The notes: generated by a model from the letters alone, not told the origin. A stretch of 64,000 bases of DNA from Mucilaginibacter achroorhodeus (GCF_007846095.1 NZ_VOEI01000001.1:496001-560000), one strand, 5' to 3'. Positions 25,243 through 34,249 are shown, numbered from the stretch's first letter. Program-made: numbers and translations.

Positions 25243-26289
25243 TTAATATCTAAACTCTTTTACTACCTCAATCGCATACTTTACATTATCAAATGGAATA
25301 TCAGGCATAATGCCGTGACCCAGGTTGAAGATAAAGCCCTCCTGCCCGCGCATACGCTCAAACAGGCGATGGATACGGTCTTTGATCACCGATTTATCAG
25401 CATAAAGTATATGTGGATCAAGGTTACCTTGTACGGCTATGCCTTGTGGCAACCTGTTCTTCATATCTAACAGGTCCACGTTCCAGTCAATAGAGATCAC
25501 ATCCGGATTTGCCTTAGCCATTAGCGGTGCAAATACTGAACTGCCTTTACAAAACGAAATCACCGGTATATCCTTCCGGTTCAACTTACTGATGATCTCC
25601 TGGATATAGCGATGAGAAAATTCGGTGTAATCATCCCACGATAAAGCCTGCGCCCAACTATCGAATATCTGTACAGCGTTTACACCGGCAGCAATCTGCA
25701 GGTTGAGGTAATCGGCAGTAACCATAGCGATTTTTGAAAGTAACTGGTGCGCCAGCTCGGGCTGGTTATGCAGCATCAGTTTGGTTAGTTTAAAATCTTT
25801 TGATGATCCACCTTCAACCAGGTAGCTCATTACGGTGAACGGCGCACCAGCAAAACCTATCAGCGGGATGCTCCCATTTAAACGCTGCTGAATAACTTTG
25901 ATAGCATCGGCAACATAATGTAACTTGTCGCCCACGTTTGTTTCTAAAGCATCAACATCTGCTTGGGTACGCACCGGGTTGGCAAACTTCGGGCCTACAC
26001 CTGCGGTGAAGCTTAGGTCGCCACCCATGGCCTCGCCTGTAACCAGAATATCCGAGAACAATATGGCCGCATCAATACCTAACAGATCAACCGGCAGCAT
26101 GGTAACATCCGCAGCGATCTCCGGTGTTTTGCACATCTCCAAAAACGAGTATTTGTTTTTAATTTCCCAATACTCCGGCATAAAACGGCCTGCCTGGCGC
26201 ATCATCCACACGGGTGGTCGTTCTGTCTTTTCTGAAAATGCGGCTTTTATAAATAAGGAATCTTTCATTTCTTTGGAGAGTAAGGACAT
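25243..26289 (-). CDS. hemE: Uroporphyrinogen decarboxylase
   Basis: A 348-residue cytosolic enzyme that removes four carboxyl groups from uroporphyrinogen III to give coproporphyrinogen III. The N-terminal RPPVWMMRQAGRFMPEY (24-40) is the URO-D signature with substrate-binding arginines; the second signature is GFAGAPFTVMSYLVEGG. Length is normal. It lies in the heme cluster after the two-component and TPR genes, 64 bp from the latter. Confidence 0.97.
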   Translation of the reverse strand: MSLLSKEMKDSLFIKAAFSEKTERPPVWMMRQAGRFMPEYWEIKNKYSFLEMCKTPEIAADVTMLPVDLLGIDAAILFSDILVTGEAMGGDLSFTAGVGPKFANPVRTQADVDALETNVGDKLHYVADAIKVIQQRLNGSIPLIGFAGAPFTVMSYLVEGGSSKDFKLTKLMLHNQPELAHQLLSKIAMVTADYLNLQIAAGVNAVQIFDSWAQALSWDDYTEFSHRYIQEIISKLNRKDIPVISFCKGSSVFAPLMAKANPDVISIDWNVDLLDMKNRLPQGIAVQGNLDPHILYADKSVIKDRIHRLFERMRGQEGFIFNLGHGIMPDIPFDNVKYAIEVVKEFRY

Positions 26290-26353
26290 GGAGATAAAGG
26301 AACAAGGACGTCTTTTATCCTTTGTCTTTCATCTACAAATCCTTTGTCAATTC

Positions 26354-26875
26354 TTAATGCTTCTGTACTTCCTGCCTTACTTTCTGGATCACATCCTTCA
26401 TTTTGGCAGTTATATTGTCTTTGTATTTTTCTGTTAATTGCAGGTAAGCCTTCGCTTTGTCCCAATTGCCTTTACGCACATTAATGTTGGCCACGTGCAC
26501 CAAGGCGGCTACATGGTCATTAGCGTTACGCAGCGGAAACAGTGCTGCAAGTTCATAATGTTGTTCGGCCGCGTCAAAATCCTGCTTTTGCAGACAAACC
26601 CCGCCGTAAATAAACTCATAAAAACCACGGCGCTTTTTGCTAAGCACTTCGGGTTTGTACACCTGCTTTAATAATTCTTCGGCCTTGTCATATTCCTTGT
26701 TATGGAAAGCTTTTGCAGCCAGCACAATTGTGCCCTGCTTAAAATATCCATATATCAGTACTACAACAAACATGGCGGCTGCCGCCGCCAGTTGATATAC
26801 CTGGTACTTAATGGCAACTACCATCAGTATCACAAACATCCCTATAACTAATATCCTTGCCCTGTTTGTAAACAT
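26354..26875 (-). CDS. TPR-like membrane protein in the heme cluster
   Basis: A 173-residue protein with two N-terminal membrane helices (about 8-24 and 27-45) and a helical cytosolic part (about 50-173). The latter has tetratricopeptide-like pairs, e.g. AAKAFHNKEYDKAEELLKQV and GGVCLQKQDFDAAEQHYELA. It lies 9 bp after the response regulator gene and is probably co-transcribed with it. Function unknown; a scaffolding role for membrane-associated heme enzymes or the kinase is only a guess. Confidence 0.7.
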   Translation of the reverse strand: MFTNRARILVIGMFVILMVVAIKYQVYQLAAAAAMFVVVLIYGYFKQGTIVLAAKAFHNKEYDKAEELLKQVYKPEVLSKKRRGFYEFIYGGVCLQKQDFDAAEQHYELAALFPLRNANDHVAALVHVANINVRKGNWDKAKAYLQLTEKYKDNITAKMKDVIQKVRQEVQKH

Positions 26876-26884
26876 GCAGTACTA

Positions 26885-27595
26885 TTAGTGATTATCAGTA
26901 AACTTATAACCTACACCACGTATAGAGTGGAAATAAACCGGGTTCTTTGGATCTGGTTCAAAGTACTTACGGAACGTAAGGATAAAGTTATCGATGGTAC
27001 GGGTTGATGGGTAAACATCATAGTTCCAAACCGTTTCCAGGATCTGCTCTCGCGACACAGCTTCATTTCGGCGCTCTATCAACAGCTTCAGCAGCATGGT
27101 TTCCTTTTTGGTTAAAGCCGTGATGCTGCCATCCTCGTTGATCAACTCAAATGAGTTAAAGTGGATAGTTTTATCACCTATCTTGTAGCTGTTAAACTCT
27201 TTCAGATCATCACCTTTGAGGCTGCGCTTGATAAGATTGTTAACACGCAGGATCAACTCTTCCAGGTTAAAAGGCTTCGTAAGGTAATCATCCGCACCTT
27301 TTTTAAGGCCTGATATTTTATCCTCGTTGGTGTTTTTTGCGGTAAGGAACATGATAGGCACCTCAGAGTTCTCTAACCTGATGGTTTCAGCAACCACAAA
27401 GCCGTCTATCTCGGGCATCATCACATCTAATATTACCAGGTTAAAACGCTCTTCCTTAAAAATCTGAAGCGCTTTTTTCCCATTGTTTGCTGTAGAAACT
27501 TTATAACCTTCCAGCTCCAGGTTTAACTTAATGGCCTCTAACAAATGCTCTTCATCTTCGGCTAACAATATTCTTTTTCTGTTTGGCATGCTCAT
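26885..27595 (-). CDS. OmpR-family response regulator
   Basis: A 236-residue response regulator: receiver domain (8-120) with acidic Glu13/Asp14, phospho-acceptor Asp57 in VILDVMMPE and Lys107 in LTKPFN, followed by a winged-helix DNA-binding domain (about 135-233) with the RTIDNFILTFRKYFEPDP and RGVGYKF elements. It pairs with the histidine kinase gene 18 bp upstream and sits within the heme cluster, so it may regulate heme synthesis or respiration. A second ATG two codons in is an equally possible start. Confidence 0.93.
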   Translation of the reverse strand: MSMPNRKRILLAEDEEHLLEAIKLNLELEGYKVSTANNGKKALQIFKEERFNLVILDVMMPEIDGFVVAETIRLENSEVPIMFLTAKNTNEDKISGLKKGADDYLTKPFNLEELILRVNNLIKRSLKGDDLKEFNSYKIGDKTIHFNSFELINEDGSITALTKKETMLLKLLIERRNEAVSREQILETVWNYDVYPSTRTIDNFILTFRKYFEPDPKNPVYFHSIRGVGYKFTDNH

Positions 27596-27613
27596 GTATG
27601 CTTAGGTTTATGT

Positions 27614-28483
27614 TTATGCAAATACTACTTCAAATACACTACCCGCAGGGCGGTTATCTTTTACCTTAATACTGGCCTGATGCTTATCTAACACCTCTTT
27701 AACTATGTATAAGCCCAAACCTGTACCTTTTGTGTTACGGGTATCTTCGCTACCCACACGATAGAACCTTTCAAAGATGCGATTTTTCTCGCTATCCGCT
27801 ATCCCGATACCGTGGTCGGCTACCTGGAATATGATACGGTCATCTTTTTCAAACAACTTTACAAATACCGTTTCGCAGGGGCTTGAATATTTCACCGCGT
27901 TTTCAATAAGGTTGGTCACTACAGATGTTAAGGCAAACTTGTCGCCGGTAATCATCACCTTCGGTTCTATTTCCGCTGCAATTATTTGCTGGTTACAATC
28001 GCACTTGCTTATCTGTAAGCGGTTAACAATACTATCTACCAATACGGATAGGTTAAATTCCGCTTTAGGGAAACTGTAAGAACGGTTCTCGATCTTGGCT
28101 GCCAGCAGCATATTCTCAACCATATCATCCAACCGCTCTACATCCAAAAGCGATTTATCAATAAAGTTTAAGATCTGCTCACGATAAAGATCGCGCTTCT
28201 GGATAGTTTGCAGCAATATCTTGATAGATGCCAGTGGTGATTTAAGTTCATGGGTTACTGACAACAAGAAATTCTTCTTTTGTTCCTGCAGCTTCACTTC
28301 TTTATTCAGTGATTTGTGCAGGAAGTAAGCACCCACCAAAAACACCATGATAAACATCATCCCCTCACCCGTTATCATGCCTTTGCGGCTTGGGTTCAGG
28401 TTAACCAGCATGTAGCCCCACCATATCAACTCGGCAACGGCGTAAATGATAATTGCATAAAATATTACCAGCGTCTTCTTCAT
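27614..28483 (-). CDS. Membrane sensor histidine kinase
   Basis: A 289-residue kinase with two N-terminal helices (about 4-28 and 41-57) joined by only about a dozen residues, so there is almost no periplasmic sensor. The HisKA domain carries His78 in SVTHELKSPLAS; the ATPase domain has the N box NLIENAVKYS (191-200), G1 DHGIG (223-227) and G2 GTGLGL (253-258). With so small an outside part it probably senses a membrane or cytosolic cue. It is encoded between hemL and its response regulator. Confidence 0.93.
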   Translation of the reverse strand: MKKTLVIFYAIIIYAVAELIWWGYMLVNLNPSRKGMITGEGMMFIMVFLVGAYFLHKSLNKEVKLQEQKKNFLLSVTHELKSPLASIKILLQTIQKRDLYREQILNFIDKSLLDVERLDDMVENMLLAAKIENRSYSFPKAEFNLSVLVDSIVNRLQISKCDCNQQIIAAEIEPKVMITGDKFALTSVVTNLIENAVKYSSPCETVFVKLFEKDDRIIFQVADHGIGIADSEKNRIFERFYRVGSEDTRNTKGTGLGLYIVKEVLDKHQASIKVKDNRPAGSVFEVVFA

Positions 28484-28506
28484 ATTAGTTTGAAGTTTTC
28501 AGTTCT

Positions 28507-28549
28507 CAGTTTGCAGTCTTTTGTTTACAGATTGCTTTGCTGCAAACTG
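28507..28549. repeat. Short inverted repeat between hemL and the histidine kinase
   Basis: CAGTTTGCAG (28507-28516) and CTGCAAACTG (28540-28549) are perfect 10-bp arms within an 87-bp spacer. It could attenuate transcription between hemL and the two-component genes. Confidence 0.6.
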
Positions 28550-28570
28550 CTCACTACCTATTGCTTACTA

Positions 28571-29878
28571 CTATTTAAATACAATATCTAAACTATCAAA
28601 TATAGCTGTTTTTGTTGTTTCCAAGTCAGCCGTTGTATGGGCCGATGATATGAAGCCAACTTCGTAACCTGATGGGCCCATGTAAACGCCGCGGTTAAGC
28701 AATTCGCGGTGCATTTCTTTGAACTTAACCATGCTGTTAGGGTCAATCTGCTCTGCAGTGCTAATGCTCTCCTGATCTGTAAATGCAAACCAGAATATAG
28801 ACCCGATATTAAATAACTTAACGGGATAACCTTTGCCGTTTACGAAATCCAGTATATCGTTCACAAACGTTGCCGTTTTATCATTCAGTTCCTGGTAAAA
28901 GCCTGGTTTTAATAATTGGCTCAACTGTGCAATACCTGCTGCCATAGCAACTGGATTGCCCGATAATGTACCGGCCTGATAAACTGAACCTACAGGAGAT
29001 ATATGATCCATTACTTCTGCAGATGCACCGTAAGCACCAACTGGCAAACCGCCGCCAATGATCTTGCCGTAAGTAATAATATCCGGTTGAATACCGTAAA
29101 CGCCTGCAGCGCCTTCAAAACCTACACGGAAGCCGGAGATCACCTCATCAAATATCAGCATAGTACCGTTTTGGGTGCAGATGTCGCGCAGGTATTGCAG
29201 GTACTCCTGGCTTTGCAGCAACAGACCGTTATTAGCAGGGATAGGCTCAATGATCACCGCAGCTATCTCGCCTTTAAACTCGGCAAATGCGCCCTCTAAA
29301 GCTTTGGTATCATCTAATGCTACAACGATAGTCTCGTTGGCAAACGCATTTGGAACACCTGCAGATGAGGTTTCGCCAAAGGTAACCAAACCCGAACCTG
29401 CTTTAACCAACAGACTATCTGAGTGACCGTGGTAGCAGCCTTCAAACTTTAAGATCTTATCGCGCTTGGTATAACCGCGCGCCAGCCTGATGGCCGACAT
29501 TACCGCCTCGGTACCCGAGCTTGTGAAACGGATCTTCTCAATAAACCTATTATTGTTCAGGATCAATTCTGCCAGTTCATTCTCCAGTGCAGTTGGCGCA
29601 CCAAATGACATACCCTTTTGCATCACCTCGGTAACCTTTTCAAGTATGTTAGGATTTGCGTGACCCAAGATAAGCGGCCCCCAAGAGCAGCAGAAATCGA
29701 TAAACTCGTTACCATCCGCATCCCAAATATGGCTGCCATTACCTTTTTCGATAAACAGCGGCGTACCGTAAACAGATTTAAATGCCCTCACCGGTGAATT
29801 TACACCTCCAGGGAAATACGTTTTCGCTTTCTCGTACAATTCGGCAGAGTTGGCTCTGCTGATATCAGGTATACTCAT
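28571..29878 (-). CDS. hemL: Glutamate-1-semialdehyde 2,1-aminomutase
   Basis: A 435-residue PLP enzyme that converts glutamate-1-semialdehyde to 5-aminolevulinate, the second step of the C5 pathway. Markers are FPGGVNSPVRAFKSV (22-36), the FTSSGTEAVMSAIRLAR cofactor-phosphate loop, DEVISGFRVG with the PLP-contacting Asp, and Lys272 in TYGKIIGGGLPVGAYG as the Schiff-base lysine. Length is normal. It works directly after HemA, encoded at the start of the cluster. Confidence 0.97.
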   Translation of the reverse strand: MSIPDISRANSAELYEKAKTYFPGGVNSPVRAFKSVYGTPLFIEKGNGSHIWDADGNEFIDFCCSWGPLILGHANPNILEKVTEVMQKGMSFGAPTALENELAELILNNNRFIEKIRFTSSGTEAVMSAIRLARGYTKRDKILKFEGCYHGHSDSLLVKAGSGLVTFGETSSAGVPNAFANETIVVALDDTKALEGAFAEFKGEIAAVIIEPIPANNGLLLQSQEYLQYLRDICTQNGTMLIFDEVISGFRVGFEGAAGVYGIQPDIITYGKIIGGGLPVGAYGASAEVMDHISPVGSVYQAGTLSGNPVAMAAGIAQLSQLLKPGFYQELNDKTATFVNDILDFVNGKGYPVKLFNIGSIFWFAFTDQESISTAEQIDPNSMVKFKEMHRELLNRGVYMGPSGYEVGFISSAHTTADLETTKTAIFDSLDIVFK

Positions 29879-29885
29879 TTTATAT

Positions 29886-29972
29886 AGCCCCCTCTAAATC
29901 TCCCCCAAAAGGGGAGACTTTTGGAATAACATTTTAACATTTTCATTAAGCCCTCCCTTTCGGGGAGGGCTT
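29886..29972. repeat. Paired G/C-rich hairpins between hemB and hemL
   Basis: TCTCCCC/GGGGAGA (29899-29905, 29911-29917) and AAGCCCTCCC/GGGAGGGCTT (29948-29957, 29963-29972) lie in the 107-bp spacer. The wording (CCCCCTCTAAATCTCCCCC... and ...AGGGCTTAGGTGGGGCTT) looks like an intergenic repeat common in Bacteroidota. A related half copy is at 61381-61409. It may destabilise or attenuate the hem transcript between hemB and hemL. Confidence 0.75.
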
Positions 29973-29985
29973 AGGTGGGGCTTTT

Positions 29986-30957
29986 CTACAGCCACTTATT
30001 CTCCAACACTTCCTTAGCGTGATAGGTCAATATCGCGCTTGCACCTGCACGGCGAAGGCTCGTCAGCACTTCGGTTATGGCACGCTGATTGTTTAGCCAG
30101 CCTTTTTGTATGGCAGCTTTGATCATAGCGTATTCGCCGCTTACATTGTAGGCTGCAATAGGTAATTGGGTATTATCTTTTAAAAGTTTGATTACATCCA
30201 GATAAGGCAAACCGGGTTTCACCATCAGGAAATCAGCACCTTCTGCTTCGTCTAAACGGGCTTCAATCAAAGCCTCCTGCTGATTAGCGGGATTCATTTG
30301 ATAGGTTTTCTTATCGCCAAACTTAGGCGCAGAGTTTAATGCATCCCTGAACGGACCATAGAACGCACTTGCATATTTTGCCGAATACGACATGATCGAC
30401 ACATTGGTGAAGCCGTTTTCATCCAACACCTTGCGGATGTAGCCTACGCGACCATCCATCATATCTGAAGGCGCAATGATATCAGCACCGCTGCGTGCAT
30501 GTGCCAAAGCCATTTTACCTAACACCTCTAAAGTGGCATCGTTTATTATTTCGCCGTTCTCTACAATACCATCATGGCCATCGCTGCTATATGGATCCAT
30601 AGCTACATCGGTAATCACGCAAGCCTCAGGAAATTCCTTTTTTACCGCACGGATAGCGCGCAGGTACAGGCTTTCGTCGCGGTGACTTTCAGTAGCAAAC
30701 TTATCTTTCAGCGCCTCATCGATATTCGGGAACAAGTCGAAAGAGTTTAAGCCAAGCTTAAGGCAGCTCTCCACCTCGCGCAGCATGTTATCGATAGAAT
30801 AACGGTAAATACCCGGCATCGAAGCTACCTCAGTTTTCTGGTTCTCACCATCAACAATAAAAAGCGGAAATATCAAATTGGCCGCACTTACATGAGTTTC
30901 CTGCACCATTTGGCGGATAACTTCACTTTTGCGGTTTCTTCTTGGTCGTTGTAGCAT
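29986..30957 (-). CDS. hemB: Porphobilinogen synthase (5-aminolevulinate dehydratase)
   Basis: A 323-residue enzyme that condenses two 5-aminolevulinate molecules to porphobilinogen. The two Schiff-base lysines are Lys194 (SYSAKYASAFYGPFR) and Lys247 (FLMVKPGLPYLD). The metal-site segment TDVAMDPYSSDGHDG (116-130) has Asp/Ala in place of the three zinc cysteines, so this is a zinc-independent, magnesium-type enzyme. It follows hemCD by 99 bp, a gap that holds an inverted repeat. Confidence 0.97.
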   Translation of the reverse strand: MLQRPRRNRKSEVIRQMVQETHVSAANLIFPLFIVDGENQKTEVASMPGIYRYSIDNMLREVESCLKLGLNSFDLFPNIDEALKDKFATESHRDESLYLRAIRAVKKEFPEACVITDVAMDPYSSDGHDGIVENGEIINDATLEVLGKMALAHARSGADIIAPSDMMDGRVGYIRKVLDENGFTNVSIMSYSAKYASAFYGPFRDALNSAPKFGDKKTYQMNPANQQEALIEARLDEAEGADFLMVKPGLPYLDVIKLLKDNTQLPIAAYNVSGEYAMIKAAIQKGWLNNQRAITEVLTSLRRAGASAILTYHAKEVLENKWL

Positions 30958-30966
30958 CTTTTTAGT

Positions 30967-31036
30967 TCATTAGTTCAGTGATTCATTAGTTTATTAGTTG
31001 CAGGCGGACTTTAAAGCGTCACCAATGAACTAATGA
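30967..31036. repeat. Inverted repeat between hemCD and hemB
   Basis: TCATTAGTTCA (30967-30977) and TGAACTAATGA (31026-31036) are perfect arms flanked by further degenerate copies of TTCATTAG. It fills most of the 99-bp spacer and looks like a simple-word intergenic repeat. Confidence 0.6.
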
Positions 31037-31056
31037 GCAAATGAACCAGTGAACAT

Positions 31057-32631
31057 TTAAATCCCAAACACTGCCTCGGCTAATCCTACCTCATCCGGAG
31101 AGAATGGCAGCACGTATTTAACACCCATCTCATCAAACTTTTTACCGGTTGATTTGCCTATGGCTATCACATTCTGGCCGGGCTCAAGCAGGTTATCGGC
31201 AAAGTATGCGTCAACATTGCTTGGGCTGGTAAATATCATCACGTCGGCACCACTGGCCTCTATATCTTCTTCTAAAACGGTTTCATAAACCGGCAGATCA
31301 ATGATCTTGGTATCTGCGGATAATCCCTGATGAATACTCCTCATTGGGTTATCTGCTCCCGGGAATAAAACTGTGCTACCATTTGCCAACACAGCAAAAT
31401 CGGCAGCTACATCAGCGGTATCGGTACCTTCTCCAACAAAATCAGCAAAGTGACCATTGCGACGAAGCATATCTTCGCTACCCGCACCCATTACCCCAAA
31501 TTTTACTTTTTTTGGAAATTGCGGCTGCAGTTTAAAGAAATATTCAACTGCATTTTTACTGGTGAAAAACACCCAGTCGATATTCTTAAGAATATAAGAA
31601 TCGAAACGGGTGATAACCGGAACTGTACGGATCAGCGAGCGGTCTTCGATAGTGATCTTATGCTTTTGCAACGCACGGCGGAAGTAGCTGTTTGCTGAAA
31701 TATCCCTTGAGATAAACACCTTTGCAGGGAACTTTCTGTCTTTAGCAAACTTGGCTAAAATACGTTCGGTAACACCTTCAAGCGTTGGTGTTTCTATAAA
31801 TAGGCGATCAGGAAATTCCTCTTCATCATCAGATTTTGAAGTAAATACCTGGTATTGTCCGTTCTCTTTACGGCAGTAAACACCCAATGGCAGGTGACAC
31901 CCGCCACCAAATTGTTTTAATACACCACGCTCTAATGCAAGCTGCTCGGCAACTTCTGGATGGTTTAATTCCTGCAGCGCATCAAAAAGGATTTTATTGT
32001 TATCACGTATCTGTATGGCCAGCACACCCTGTGCAGGTGCAGGGATGAACTCCGTCGGGGTTAACTCCTCTACATGAAACTCGCTCAGATCGATACCTAA
32101 ACGACTAACACCGGCTTTTGCCAGCATTATGGCGTCATATTTCTCATCGCGTAATTTGCCAATGCGGGTAGGCACATTGCCACGCAGGTCTGTTATTTCC
32201 AGATCGGGGCGCAGGGCAAGCAGTTGTGCTTTACGGCGATTGGATGACGTACCCACAATGCCACCATATTTTACCGACAGCTTTTGGCGTACATCAACGC
32301 AGTCCTTTAATATCATCAGCAGTTCAGCCGGGTTTTCCCGTTCTGAAACTGCTGCAATGATAAGTCCCGGCGGATTTTCTGTAGGCAGGTCTTTATGCGA
32401 ATGCACGGCAATATCTATGGTGCCTGCCAGTAGTTCTTCTTCTAATTCTTTGGTAAAAAAGCCTTTGCCTTCCAGTTTATCCAGGCTAAGGTTAAGGATA
32501 CGGTCTCCCTGTGTTTTAATGATCTTAAGTTCTGCAGGGATGTGCAATGCTGCAAGTTGGTCCTTAACAAAATTTGCCTGCCATAGTGCAAGTTCGCTTC
32601 CGCGTGTGCCGATAATTACTGTTCTGTCCAA
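31057..32631 (-). CDS. hemCD: Hydroxymethylbilane synthase / uroporphyrinogen-III synthase fusion
   Basis: A 524-residue bifunctional protein. Residues 1 to about 300 are HemC (porphobilinogen deaminase): TRGSELALWQ (9-18), HSHKDLPT with catalytic-type Asp81, and GGGCHLPLG with Cys245 that carries the dipyrromethane cofactor. Residues about 305-524 are HemD, which closes and inverts ring D; markers are DWVFFTSKNAVEYFF and VMIFTSPSNVDAYF. Fusion would channel the unstable hydroxymethylbilane. The start appears to be TTG (32629-32631), since no ATG fits before TVIIGTRGS. A -7-like TAAATTTG lies at 32652-32659. Confidence 0.95.
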   Translation of the reverse strand: MDRTVIIGTRGSELALWQANFVKDQLAALHIPAELKIIKTQGDRILNLSLDKLEGKGFFTKELEEELLAGTIDIAVHSHKDLPTENPPGLIIAAVSERENPAELLMILKDCVDVRQKLSVKYGGIVGTSSNRRKAQLLALRPDLEITDLRGNVPTRIGKLRDEKYDAIMLAKAGVSRLGIDLSEFHVEELTPTEFIPAPAQGVLAIQIRDNNKILFDALQELNHPEVAEQLALERGVLKQFGGGCHLPLGVYCRKENGQYQVFTSKSDDEEEFPDRLFIETPTLEGVTERILAKFAKDRKFPAKVFISRDISANSYFRRALQKHKITIEDRSLIRTVPVITRFDSYILKNIDWVFFTSKNAVEYFFKLQPQFPKKVKFGVMGAGSEDMLRRNGHFADFVGEGTDTADVAADFAVLANGSTVLFPGADNPMRSIHQGLSADTKIIDLPVYETVLEEDIEASGADVMIFTSPSNVDAYFADNLLEPGQNVIAIGKSTGKKFDEMGVKYVLPFSPDEVGLAEAVFGI

Positions 32632-32651
32632 AAGGTTAAATTTTTACAATG

Positions 32652-32659
32652 CAAATTTA
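32652..32659 (-). promoter_or_regulatory. Possible -7 element upstream of hemCD
   Basis: TAAATTTG on the minus strand matches TAnnTTTG exactly and lies about 20 bp before the hemCD start; a -33 TTG is not evident. The 228-bp gap between hemA and hemCD (32632-32859) otherwise holds only a short TACATTG/CAATGTA hairpin. Confidence 0.4.
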
Positions 32660-32859
32660 ATTTTTTAGAGGCAGTAATTATGTATTAAATAAGGATATGA
32701 GAGTATGCTGACGGAGTGATGAGTAAGATGAAAACTTACCTTATGCTTATCAAGAGTTACTTTGCGATAAAACTTACATTGGCAATGTAGAAATAAATTA
32801 CATGTTTTTAGATTTCTACCCCTGAGACTTCCAATAACAGCTTTAAGCTCTCGAAAATC

Positions 32860-34083
32860 TTAGTGATTGATCAATATATCCTTTGCCATGATCATAGGCA
32901 CACTGATATATTTCTTTTCCATGTAGTTGATCACCTTTTCCAGGATGGCGCGGGATTCATCATCCAGGCTTTGCACCTCATCAGCAAAAACGGTATTAAC
33001 CGCATTGTGGCGTATCTCTTTGATCTTTTGGGGAACCTGGCGCATAGCCAGTTCTACTTTGCGCTGTTTAAGCATTACAAAGTATTCGGTGATGTTTTGT
33101 TCTATGATAGCTTCTGCATGAACAAGTTCGTGGTAGCGTTCCTGCAGGTTCTTTTTGGCAACTTCGTTAAGCGAGTGGACCTCGATAAAGTTAACATCAA
33201 ACTGCTCTAATACTTCGGGGGCGGTATCGTTAGGGATGGCAAGGTCAACAATAGTTTTTTTGCCGGCTTCACCGTTAAGCAGTGAAGTATAAATTTCCGG
33301 GGTGATGATGGGCTCTACCGCTGATGTGCAGGTGATAATGGCGTCAAAACCTTTTTTGTAATTTACCAGTTCTGCCAGTTCAAATGCTTCACCGTTAAGA
33401 TCGGCAGCTAACTGCTGTGCTTTTTCAAGCGTACGGTTAAATACCGCAAAATTGCTGAATTTATGCTTTTGCAGGTACTTGGATAAATTACGATTGGTTT
33501 CGCCTGCACCTATAATAAGCACCCGCGCGTTTGAACAAAGCTTAAGGTCCTTTAACTTACGGTAAGCTAATGATACAACTGAAATAGGATTTTTAGAGAT
33601 ATTAGTATTGGTATAAACCTCTTTAGCTGTTTTAACCACACATTCCATTACCAAACGAAGTTTATCACCGGTAAGGCCTTCTTCGCGGCAATCTTCGTAA
33701 GCTTTACGCAGTTGCGCTAAAATTTCTTTTTCACCTATAACCAGGCTTTCCAATGAACACGAGGTGCGCAATAGGTGATTTAATGCCTCTTTACCTTCGT
33801 AGATAGAAGCCGCATCTAAAAAGGTTTGTGTAGCATGCGGACAAAGCCCTATGCGCATTTCTGATATAAAAGACTCAGCAAATTCTCTGTTAACCTGCAC
33901 AGCCGTAGAAAAAACGAACTCTACACGGTTACAGGTGGATAAGTAAAAGATCTCATCAATACCGAAGTGCGCTTTAACTGCTCTGAGTTTATCGGTAAGG
34001 TTCTCCTGGCAGATAACCAATTTACCGAGTTCTTTCAGTTCGATCTGTTTATGTGTAAACGCAATTACCTTAAGATACTCCAA
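32860..34083 (-). CDS. hemA: Glutamyl-tRNA reductase
   Basis: A 407-residue NADPH-dependent enzyme that reduces glutamyl-tRNA(Glu) to glutamate-1-semialdehyde, the committed step of C5-pathway heme synthesis. Catalytic Cys51 lies in YLSTCNRVEFVF; other markers are SLVIGEKEILAQLRKAY and the NADPH-binding VLIIGAGETNR. Start is TTG (34081-34083), since the upstream sequence has no in-frame ATG and the protein is complete from MEYLKVIAFTHKQ. It heads the heme cluster and has a -7 promoter element about 25 bp upstream, so it is a likely control point. Confidence 0.96.
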   Translation of the reverse strand: MEYLKVIAFTHKQIELKELGKLVICQENLTDKLRAVKAHFGIDEIFYLSTCNRVEFVFSTAVQVNREFAESFISEMRIGLCPHATQTFLDAASIYEGKEALNHLLRTSCSLESLVIGEKEILAQLRKAYEDCREEGLTGDKLRLVMECVVKTAKEVYTNTNISKNPISVVSLAYRKLKDLKLCSNARVLIIGAGETNRNLSKYLQKHKFSNFAVFNRTLEKAQQLAADLNGEAFELAELVNYKKGFDAIITCTSAVEPIITPEIYTSLLNGEAGKKTIVDLAIPNDTAPEVLEQFDVNFIEVHSLNEVAKKNLQERYHELVHAEAIIEQNITEYFVMLKQRKVELAMRQVPQKIKEIRHNAVNTVFADEVQSLDDESRAILEKVINYMEKKYISVPMIMAKDILINH

Positions 34084-34105
34084 AGCAGTTTATTTTTAAG
34101 CCCAA

Positions 34106-34113
34106 CAAAAGTA
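34106..34113 (-). promoter_or_regulatory. Promoter -7 element of hemA
   Basis: TACTTTTG on the minus strand is an exact TAnnTTTG match. Two TTG words lie 17 and 23 bp upstream, neither at the ideal 19-21 bp, so promoter strength may depend on a regulator. Confidence 0.5.
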
Positions 34114-34249
34114 ACACACCCTATTGGTTGCAATGTCAATTATTTGTCAAACAGGCGTATTTAGAATGGTTATAAATAATGTATTTTCCGCAATAAAATT
34201 GCGTATTTTTATAAAATCGGTTATTAATCAATCGATTGAACAACATAAA

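Noticed and set aside
34124..34249. 42-residue N-terminal extension of the DoxX-like protein
   Set aside because: Runs back toward the hemA promoter region and is unlike the family; the ATG at 34250 precedes a normal first helix.
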